A stretch of DNA of 10,848 nucleotides from an uncultured Lachnospiraceae bacterium (GTDB lineage Bacteria > Bacillota > Clostridia > Lachnospirales > Lachnospiraceae): positions 1 to 10,848 of the forward strand of contig CAMWXF010000032.1 of the NCBI GenBank assembly GCA_947178115.1, read 5' to 3'. The notes under the pieces were generated by a model. That model saw only the letters and a program-made list of their open reading frames with translations. It ran no database searches and was not told where the DNA came from. Shown piece by piece: positions 1-5,936 of the stretch; the stretch's first letter is position 1, and each line of letters opens with the position of its first letter. The translations under genes were made by a program, and so were the position numbers.

Positions 1-1
1 A

Positions 2-316
2 AAGGAAGAAGCGCTGCAGTTGGAGGCGGTCTATGATGCCTTTGCGACCACAGCGGATTTCTTCTGCGTCATGGGGCAAATCTATCTTGCTAACGGCCAG
101 TATGTCAAGGCCATGATGGAATTTGTGAAGGCGATCCATTGTCCTGTGGCAAGGGAAACCGGAACCGATTCATTTATCCCCACCTACAATATCGGACTGA
201 TCAATGAAATGATGGGAAAGACTAATGAGGCATTAATGCATTACCGTAACTGCGGTGACTTTCCGATGGCTTTAGAGAAAGTTCAGGAATTGGAAGGCAG
301 ACTTTCTGACGGCTAA
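2..316 (+). CDS. TPR-containing protein, C-terminal fragment (5' end outside window)
   Basis: The reading frame is open from base 2, the left edge, to the TAA at 314-316, so this is the last ~104 residues of a longer protein. A TTG at base 20 is an in-frame codon that lacks a convincing ribosome site and need not be the start. Two TPR-like helical pairs are visible. The first contains GQIYLANGQYVKAMMEF; the second contains YNIGLINEMMGKTNEALMHY and continues into a short helix (DFPMALEKVQEL). TPRs are protein-interaction scaffolds. In Clostridia, such repeats often form the C-terminal tail of GT2 glycosyltransferases in flagellin or surface glycosylation loci, which would suit the neighbours. 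The catalytic part is not in the window, so that identity is inferred. It is the only gene on the plus strand and converges on the minus-strand cluster, with 24 nt between the two stop codons. Confidence 0.72.
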   Translation, partial: KEEALQLEAVYDAFATTADFFCVMGQIYLANGQYVKAMMEFVKAIHCPVARETGTDSFIPTYNIGLINEMMGKTNEALMHYRNCGDFPMALEKVQELEGRLSDG

Positions 317-340
317 ACACCATACATAGTGTCGAGAGCC

Positions 341-1567
341 CTATACTCCAAATAGTCTTGTAAGCCCTGTCTCATAAGAAAATTCATTCTTCACCTTTCT
401 CTGACCCGCTTCTGCGATCTGTCTCCGTTCCTCTTCATGAGACAGATAGTAATGCACTTTATCAATACATTCTTCCATACTGCCAAAAGTAACGATCTCC
501 GCACCTTCCTCGAAATATTCTGTAATCTCAGGCTGACGGTTGCTCAGAACAAACCCACCACAAGCCATGATATCCAGTACCCTGAGCGGAATGCCTGAAC
601 GGATGGAGCGCAGGGAAATATTGAGATTGATTCTGCTCCCCGCAAAAACAAGAGGCATCTGTGTGTGATAATCCACCGTGCCGTGATTGCAGGCATCCAG
701 CGTAGGCAAGCCTTTCGTTTCTGAACCTGTGTAGAGTCTGAAATCAAGATTCAGCATGTCCGCAGATTGTACGGCTGCCAAGGCTGACAGTGCTGTCAAA
801 AGTTGCCGCCTCTCCTCCACAGTCACCTTCTTTTCCAGAACTGCTGCCAAAAGAATGTCCTCCGGCTTTGCAAAATAGTCCTCGCCCAGCATCAGCCCCT
901 GCTGTTCCATAGACTCCTGAATCCTTGTCAGATCGATCCCGCCTGATTCTACAGCCTGTCTTAAATAGTCCTCTTCGTAGGAAAAGCATTGCCGCATGAT
1001 GGCGGCCTCCGCCTGGCTTTTCCACTTTGCCTGACTCACGCTATCGCCGCCAGAAAACACAAGTTCATAATAGTTATGCTCATCTGTATACAGAGCCCCC
1101 ACGAAGGAGACATCACATCGGTATTTTTCTCTCTCCGCACGCGAAGCACGTGCTATGACATTCCCGAAATATCCACTGTCCGCCGCCAGCGGTACATGAT
1201 AAGCCGTTCGGACACCATACCCTTCCAACTGCCTGACCATCTCCCGGTCAAAAATACCGATATGGTTACCGGCATCGTTAATCTGTTTCGCATACAGCGT
1301 AAAATGCGGGCAGTCATATACCCATGCATAGTAGGGAATTCCGCAGGTGTGACAGATCATGGATATGATTGGAAAGTAATTAAAGGAAATCACCGCCTCC
1401 GCAGCCTGAGCATGAATGTACTGTATCATCTCCATGGCAAGTTCCATATCGCGTGTATAATGTCTGCATTCCTTGCGAAACCATACAACTTCAAACCCCA
1501 GCTTTATTAAATTATCCGCCAAAACCTGTTCGTTATTGGCGTGCCATGAATATAATATAAGACGCAT
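341..1567 (-). CDS. CgeB-like glycosyltransferase (DUF3880 / Glyco_trans_1_2 type)
   Basis: This 408-residue protein resembles the CgeB/DUF3880 group of GT-B-like glycosyltransferases, which transfer sugar from an activated donor in the cytoplasm. The N-terminal Rossmann half runs from MRLILYSWHANNEQ through GIPYYAWVYDCPHFTLY (residues ~76-92), the place where family members carry an aromatic-rich D.P motif. The C-terminal donor half has the typical block SRINLNISLRSIRSGIPLR (311-329), LDIMACGGFVLSN (331-343) and an acidic EYFEEGAEIV stretch (350-359). It ends with a helical tail, YYLSHEEERRQIAEAG. B. subtilis CgeB acts in spore-surface maturation; other relatives sit in flagellin and surface glycan loci. 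No signal peptide or membrane segment is seen. ATG at 1567 starts the family-typical MRLILY beta strand, although the ribosome site is weak (GGA about 10 nt upstream). It is the last gene of the minus-strand unit, 75 nt after the pyruvyl transferase fusion. It is more divergent than the two upstream CgeB paralogues. Acceptor and sugar are unknown. Confidence 0.86.
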   Translation of the reverse strand: MRLILYSWHANNEQVLADNLIKLGFEVVWFRKECRHYTRDMELAMEMIQYIHAQAAEAVISFNYFPIISMICHTCGIPYYAWVYDCPHFTLYAKQINDAGNHIGIFDREMVRQLEGYGVRTAYHVPLAADSGYFGNVIARASRAEREKYRCDVSFVGALYTDEHNYYELVFSGGDSVSQAKWKSQAEAAIMRQCFSYEEDYLRQAVESGGIDLTRIQESMEQQGLMLGEDYFAKPEDILLAAVLEKKVTVEERRQLLTALSALAAVQSADMLNLDFRLYTGSETKGLPTLDACNHGTVDYHTQMPLVFAGSRINLNISLRSIRSGIPLRVLDIMACGGFVLSNRQPEITEYFEEGAEIVTFGSMEECIDKVHYYLSHEEERRQIAEAGQRKVKNEFSYETGLTRLFGV

Positions 1568-1642
1568 AATTCTACGATCCGGTATGGACCAAGCCCTTTC
1601 TCATAAACCTTTACAGCCTGATTTTCTGCTGTTCTTCCGATA

Positions 1643-4600
1643 CTACAATATTTTTTCCCTAATAAACTGCTTCGATTTTTCTATCTGTTCAGCCAGCCTC
1701 TCATTCAGGGATGCATAATCAATATCCTCTGTGAACTGTGCCGCATCATATGACGTATCATTTTCAATGATCCTGTTCCTTATTTCCGGAAACAGATCAA
1801 ATGTCCTAAACCGGTCCGATTCCCTGTTTTTCACCGTCACGAACTTTTTCCCGAAAATTATGGAAAAGCATGTCCCATGATAAGAGTCTGTAATGACAAA
1901 ACAGGCATTACGGATATAGGCCAGCCACTCCTCCACGGCCAGATCCGTCTTGATATTATCATACTCTAAAATTTTCCGATGATAATCCGGCTCCCGCAGA
2001 TTGGCATCTAATATATTGACCATGCTGATACAGCCTAATTCCTGTTGTACTTGTTTACATAACTTTCTCTTTTTCTCCGTCGGATTGAGAAAATAGACCG
2101 CTATATACGGACCGCTCTCTGGCACTGATGTACCTTCAAGTAAAACGTCATAATCTCTCTGATCTAATAAAAATACCGGGTCTGACACCCATATGGCATC
2201 TACACCATATACGCTGCAGCACAGATCGACTCCAAATTCTTCTCTCACCGAGATTGCATGAAATCCGGAATACAGTTTCCTTCCATTTTCAACCGGTGCT
2301 GCCGCCTCCGGTTCTCCAAAGGAAGTGCCGTAAGAAACCTTTTTCTTATCCTCCGTAACAAAATCCAACAGAAAATAGTCTTGATATCCATAATATTGGG
2401 CATATCTGTAATTCCAATTCTGATCGGAACCTACAATAAATGTATCACAGCACTCATTCAGCATCTCATGATCAAAATCGGGAAAATACTTTGAGCTCAG
2501 TACATACTGCTCTTCGGCAAACTTTTTAAATTGCTTTACCGGCGCCAACACACAGTAATTATCCAGTACGACTATGCTTAATCCCTGCATCTGTAAAAAT
2601 CTGGGCAGTGCATAGTTGGTCAGCGCATTTCCATAATTGATCCCCCACATGTATACGAGCGCGGCATCAAAATGTATACGCTTCTTTACAGCCTGTATCA
2701 TATCTGTCAGTGGCCTCTTGTTATCCCGCTTCCACTCTTCGAAAAACAGTTCCCTGCATTCCGTCTTATCTACAGACTGACTGATGCACAGATTATAGTC
2801 TTCTGCCGCTTCCGTCGGCAGGCATACAGTCTGAACAAATTTAGGCAATACACTCTTAAAAAAATATGCTCCCTTTCTGGTATTAAGCGTCACAAAAGAA
2901 ACACCTTTCCCATCTCCAAAACCGCAAATCTGTTGAATCCCCCAGAAATCTCCCAGACTCAGGTCACTGTACTTCTTGTTCTTAAATTTACAGTCATAGC
3001 AGGGTTTTCTCAGAATCCAATTATTCAGAAAGGCGAACATATACGGGTCACTTTTTCTCCCTATATATTCCGTGCCGTCCTGATATTTTAGGGATAAGCC
3101 GGTGTCCCATCCGAACACCTCTTTATCTCTGAAGGAGATCTCTGTAACCTCTTCCTTCTTCTCCAGGCATCTGTCAAATATCTTCTGCGATGGTACACCA
3201 TGGCATACCACGTCTGCCAACAGCAGATTCTCATATTCTTTCTCCAGATACCGTCTGAGTCCGGCCACTTGACAGGCACAACCTGTAAATAAAACCTTTT
3301 TCCCCTGCTCGAGCAATTCTTTCATCTGCCGATAGGTATTTCCGATGTTACTCTGTACATATTTGGACGACATCATCCGCCGTACGTCTTCCGGTCTGTC
3401 AGATACGATATGTTCCACCTGCCAGCTGTCATTCCAGACAACTCCGCATACATATCCTCCCTCTGCCAGAACCTGATCTGCAAGTACTCTGAACACACCG
3501 CCGGAGGAACTGTCCTTTCGGATCTCATCGCTGCCCATGACCGCATAACAGTCTTTCGGCAGCGCAGATCCCTGCGTTTCGTTACAAACAGGACATACCG
3601 CCTTGCAGCGCCCGCAACGGATACATTTCTCTTCATCTATGACAGGGATCAGGAAGCCTTCCTCATCATATTCCTGCGAAACTGCTCCCACGGGGCATGC
3701 ATTGTAACACGCCATGCATCCGGTACATGCCGAAACACCAGAAATATCAACCGTTTCGACCTGTTCGGGGCGTCCGGACGGATACAGTTCCTCCCACTTC
3801 TCCTGCGCATACGCCAGATAATCCGGGTCCTTGGATAACTGTGTAATACACTGACAGAAAAACTCCTCACATTGATATCCACACGCTTCCTGATAGACCA
3901 TATCAAATTTCTGCTTCTTCAGCCCTGCCGATGCAAGCCCATCCCGGTATATGTCCATAATATATAACTGTGTAATAATCTTATCCCTGCTGCGCTTCCC
4001 CACACTGTTTTCCGACTCATAAGCCACAGCCAAAACCTCATCCACCAGCATGATTTCATATTCTTGTGCAATGCGGAGTGTCATTTCATAGTCTTCCAGC
4101 GAATTTAACTGTTCATTAAATCCCCCAATCTCTATAAACACACTTTTTCGCATTACGAGAGTGATCATCCCCACCAGTGAATTGAGCAAAAGTGTATAGA
4201 ATACATTGCCTGTCTTATACATCATTTCCACACCTTGCGGCGGATAAATGTCAGATTTCGGCCCGTTGGTATAAAACATACTGTATACCGCTCCCACACT
4301 TCGGTCGCACGTCACGAAATGCCGCATCTGCTTCTCCAATTTATCCGGATACCACTCATCATCACTGTCATGAAATGCAATATACTCTCCCTTCGCATAA
4401 GATACCCCGACATTTCTGGACGCCCCTGCTCCCAGATTATTGTCATTTCTGACATAGACGATATTGACCCCGGTGACTGCTCCATATTCCTCCTCCACAA
4501 ACTCCATGGTGCCGTCTGTAGAACAGTCATCCACAATGACGATCTCAAAATTTCCGTAGGTCTGTCCCAATACGCTGTCAATACTGCGCTTTAAACTATG

Positions 4601-4672
4601 TTTTCTATTATAAGTCGGTATTACGACACTGACTAAAGGCATTTCTCCCATAGCGCGTTGCATTCCTTCCAC
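1643..4672 (-). CDS. Fusion: GT2 glycosyltransferase + 2x[4Fe-4S] + FrhB-like + polysaccharide pyruvyl transferase
   Basis: This 1009-residue cytoplasmic protein joins four modules. Residues ~12-250 are a GT2 domain of GT-A fold: VSVVIPTYNR (14-23), IVDDCSTDGT (46-55) and the metal/nucleotide-binding HDSDDEW (101-107). Residues 316-360 hold two CxxCxxCxxxCP clusters (C316/319/322/326 and C350/353/356/360), enough for two [4Fe-4S] centres. Residues ~375-620 match F420 hydrogenase/dehydrogenase beta subunit (FrhB) domains, with SSSGGVF (388-394), TGCACQVAGLRR (463-474), CHGVPS (490-495), CYDCKF (558-563) and LSLGDFWG (571-578). Residues ~673-945 match polysaccharide pyruvyl transferase: GINYGNALTNYAL (677-689), FIVGSDQNWN (745-754), YGTSFGE (781-787), HAISVRE (805-811) and TDSYHGTCFSIIFGKKFV (928-945). 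It probably adds a sugar and a pyruvyl ketal to a glycan; FrhB-like domains recur in such loci, but their electron role there is not known. GTG at 4672 is chosen because AAGAAGGA lies 8 nt upstream and overlaps the end of the preceding gene (14-nt gap). All key motifs look intact. Confidence 0.92.
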   Translation of the reverse strand: MEGMQRAMGEMPLVSVVIPTYNRKHSLKRSIDSVLGQTYGNFEIVIVDDCSTDGTMEFVEEEYGAVTGVNIVYVRNDNNLGAGASRNVGVSYAKGEYIAFHDSDDEWYPDKLEKQMRHFVTCDRSVGAVYSMFYTNGPKSDIYPPQGVEMMYKTGNVFYTLLLNSLVGMITLVMRKSVFIEIGGFNEQLNSLEDYEMTLRIAQEYEIMLVDEVLAVAYESENSVGKRSRDKIITQLYIMDIYRDGLASAGLKKQKFDMVYQEACGYQCEEFFCQCITQLSKDPDYLAYAQEKWEELYPSGRPEQVETVDISGVSACTGCMACYNACPVGAVSQEYDEEGFLIPVIDEEKCIRCGRCKAVCPVCNETQGSALPKDCYAVMGSDEIRKDSSSGGVFRVLADQVLAEGGYVCGVVWNDSWQVEHIVSDRPEDVRRMMSSKYVQSNIGNTYRQMKELLEQGKKVLFTGCACQVAGLRRYLEKEYENLLLADVVCHGVPSQKIFDRCLEKKEEVTEISFRDKEVFGWDTGLSLKYQDGTEYIGRKSDPYMFAFLNNWILRKPCYDCKFKNKKYSDLSLGDFWGIQQICGFGDGKGVSFVTLNTRKGAYFFKSVLPKFVQTVCLPTEAAEDYNLCISQSVDKTECRELFFEEWKRDNKRPLTDMIQAVKKRIHFDAALVYMWGINYGNALTNYALPRFLQMQGLSIVVLDNYCVLAPVKQFKKFAEEQYVLSSKYFPDFDHEMLNECCDTFIVGSDQNWNYRYAQYYGYQDYFLLDFVTEDKKKVSYGTSFGEPEAAAPVENGRKLYSGFHAISVREEFGVDLCCSVYGVDAIWVSDPVFLLDQRDYDVLLEGTSVPESGPYIAVYFLNPTEKKRKLCKQVQQELGCISMVNILDANLREPDYHRKILEYDNIKTDLAVEEWLAYIRNACFVITDSYHGTCFSIIFGKKFVTVKNRESDRFRTFDLFPEIRNRIIENDTSYDAAQFTEDIDYASLNERLAEQIEKSKQFIREKIL

Positions 4673-4680
4673 ATTGGTAT

Positions 4681-4688
4681 TCCTTCTT
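4681..4688 (-). promoter_or_regulatory. Ribosome binding site deciding the GTG start at 4672
   Basis: On the minus strand the sequence AAGAAGGA sits 8 nt before GTG 4672-4670 and overlaps the stop codon of the upstream gene (TAA, 4689-4687). Downstream in-frame ATGs have GGA-rich sequence directly against them with no spacer, so the GTG is the better start. The overlap with the previous stop suggests translational coupling. Confidence 0.6.
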
Positions 4689-5838
4689 AATTTCTGCCTG
4701 CCAGATATTCCCGGATAAATTTTTCTTTCTCAACATCATAATTCTTTAGATTAATAAATCCGCAGTCATGTACGCACCATGGCTGTTTCATATTCGGAAC
4801 CACTAACTTATAACCCCGTCTGATAAACTCCATGCTTTGGGAACAGTCATAGAAATCCCATTTATCAAAAAGATCCTCCCGCCATGGGATATCATACTGC
4901 GTAACCATAATGAATCCGTCTATAGCCTCGACCTCCAAATATGCTGATTCCGCATCGATTCCGTTAGCAAGCAGCTCTGTTTCATAGATATGCTGCTCGT
5001 ACAACATGCCATAGCGGTCCGCATCCCACATCACACCTGAAGGCGGCATTGACTTCACTCCTACATTGCCAAGCATGCCGATCTGTGGATCCTTCGCAAA
5101 AATATCCAGACAGTCCTGAATAAAATGGGGATTGATGATAAAAGTATCATGATGAAGGTATACTTTATACTTCGCCTGTGAGCACTGCATCGCTTCGTTG
5201 TATCCCGCTGCCAACGACCTCGCTTCCTCCACTGTCAGTATATCGATTTCTATTTTCTCCGGTACGTTCAGATGGTTAATATAATAGATGCACTCCTGTG
5301 CATAAACGGGATTGTTCGTACAGATGATAAAACAAAATTCCTGACGTTCTTCATTGATACCGCTAATTCCGCCATCAAGCATACCATACCCATCATCTTC
5401 GTTACGGATTCCACCATCCGCTGCACCGTCATTCTCTTCCGCTGTCAGCCCGCCGCCGATTACCTGCAATACTTTATCCTTATGCACAACGCTAAAATCG
5501 ATCACTCGCAGAAGCTCATAAGAAGAAACCTGATACTGCGTGAGGAACTGATAAAACATCTCCATATCATCCGCTACACCAAAATCTATTCTCCTCAAAT
5601 AAAATTTCAATGCCGTATAGCGCTCCAGCAGCTCCTGCATGTCAGCAGACTTATCAAAGATCGTCTTCTGTCCGGCAGCTTTCTCCTGCTCATAAATTGT
5701 GCACAAATAGCAGACCATCGCGAGGTCATTGTCATGCTCCGTTGTATCCTTGTCTGCTAACAGTAATGACTTGATCTCACCATGATCTCCTGTTTTTAAT
5801 AGAGAATCAACCTGTTGCTTTAGATGCTTTCTGTCCAT
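4687..5838 (-). CDS. Helical module fused to GT2-like glycosyltransferase (Glyco_tranf_2_5 type)
   Basis: This 383-residue protein has two parts. Residues ~1-127 form a predicted all-helical module (ELLER, KFYLRRIDFGVADD at 78-91, QVSSYELL at 103-110). It is clearly homologous to the stand-alone small protein at 7958-8374. A low-complexity Gly/Asp/Glu linker follows (~128-165). Residues ~168-380 form a GT2-like domain matching the N-terminal third of the protein at 5937-7961: CFIICTNNP (169-177), TVEEARSLAAGYNEAMQ (202-218), YLHHDTFI (227-234) in place of a DxD-type motif, then AIDGFIMVTQYDIPWREDLF (305-324) and PWCVHD (353-358). The HxD motif and the DIPWREDLFDKWDFYD region are typical of this subfamily (PF13712-like). 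The acceptor is unknown. There is no membrane segment. ATG 5838 is chosen because MDRKHLKQQVD aligns with MDSQSLRKQVD in the stand-alone copy; its ribosome site is weak (GATGGG). It lies 98 nt after the gene upstream in transcription and 14 nt before the next. Confidence 0.85.
   Translation of the reverse strand: MDRKHLKQQVDSLLKTGDHGEIKSLLLADKDTTEHDNDLAMVCYLCTIYEQEKAAGQKTIFDKSADMQELLERYTALKFYLRRIDFGVADDMEMFYQFLTQYQVSSYELLRVIDFSVVHKDKVLQVIGGGLTAEENDGAADGGIRNEDDGYGMLDGGISGINEERQEFCFIICTNNPVYAQECIYYINHLNVPEKIEIDILTVEEARSLAAGYNEAMQCSQAKYKVYLHHDTFIINPHFIQDCLDIFAKDPQIGMLGNVGVKSMPPSGVMWDADRYGMLYEQHIYETELLANGIDAESAYLEVEAIDGFIMVTQYDIPWREDLFDKWDFYDCSQSMEFIRRGYKLVVPNMKQPWCVHDCGFINLKNYDVEKEKFIREYLAGRN
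4841..4869. repeat. 29-nt block identical to 7450-7478
   Basis: This is the partner copy of the block at 7450-7478, lying inside the GT2-like half of the 383-residue fusion. Homology spans about 200 codons around it, but it is the longest exact stretch I found between the two genes. Confidence 0.85.
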
Positions 5839-5868
5839 ATTTTACCCATCTTTCTGCGAAAGACACCG

Positions 5869-5914
5869 ATGGGGATGATAACCCCTGCCTGTTTCAACCC
5901 TTAATGATCCCCAT
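5869..5914. repeat. Inverted repeat ATGGGGAT / ATCCCCAT in the 98-nt gap
   Basis: ATGGGGAT at 5869-5876 is the exact reverse complement of ATCCCCAT at 5907-5914, giving a possible 8-bp stem around a 30-nt loop. It lies in the only sizeable gap inside the minus-strand unit. Its right arm shares bases 5911-5914 with the shorter hairpin at 5911-5932, so only one of the two can form at a time. No T-tract follows on either strand, so it is not a standard intrinsic terminator. Confidence 0.4.
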
Positions 5915-5932
5915 ATGCTGCCTGTCATATGG
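5911..5932. repeat. Inverted repeat CCATATG / CATATGG (7-bp stem, 8-nt loop)
   Basis: CCATATG at 5911-5917 and CATATGG at 5926-5932 are exact reverse complements around the loop CTGCCTGT. The same 8-mer CTGCCTGT also occurs at 5885-5892, inside the loop of the longer inverted repeat. The hairpin begins 4 nt past the stop of the gene ending at 5937. It could protect a 3' end, pause polymerase or mark an operator; no T-run supports termination. Confidence 0.45.
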
Positions 5933-5936
5933 CGCA

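Noticed and set aside
989..1510. 173-codon plus-strand frame antisense to the CgeB-like gene
   Set aside because: It has no recognisable domain and no ribosome site that I could find. It lies entirely opposite a gene with clear family motifs, so it is a shadow frame.
1568..1642. Extra small gene or terminator in the 75-nt gap before the last CgeB-like gene
   Set aside because: It has only a weak 5-bp stem (ACAGC/GCTGT) with no T-tract and no start codon with a ribosome site. Nothing else is seen.
2800..3725. Genuine F420-reducing hydrogenase or dehydrogenase subunit
   Set aside because: The FrhB-like and ferredoxin motifs are real, but they lie between glycosyltransferase and pyruvyl transferase domains in a glycan cluster, with no hydrogenase subunits nearby. 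A glycan-related role is more likely than energy metabolism.
3410..3838. 142-codon plus-strand frame opposite the Fe-S/FrhB region
   Set aside because: The composition is that of a reverse-complement shadow (the cysteine motifs are on the other strand) and there is no supporting signal.
5272..5760. 162-codon plus-strand frame opposite the helical/GT2-like fusion
   Set aside because: It is antisense to a gene with two independent homologues in the same window and has no features of its own.
5869..5932. Intrinsic transcription terminator
   Set aside because: Stems are present but no run of T follows on the minus strand, and the next gene continues in the same direction.
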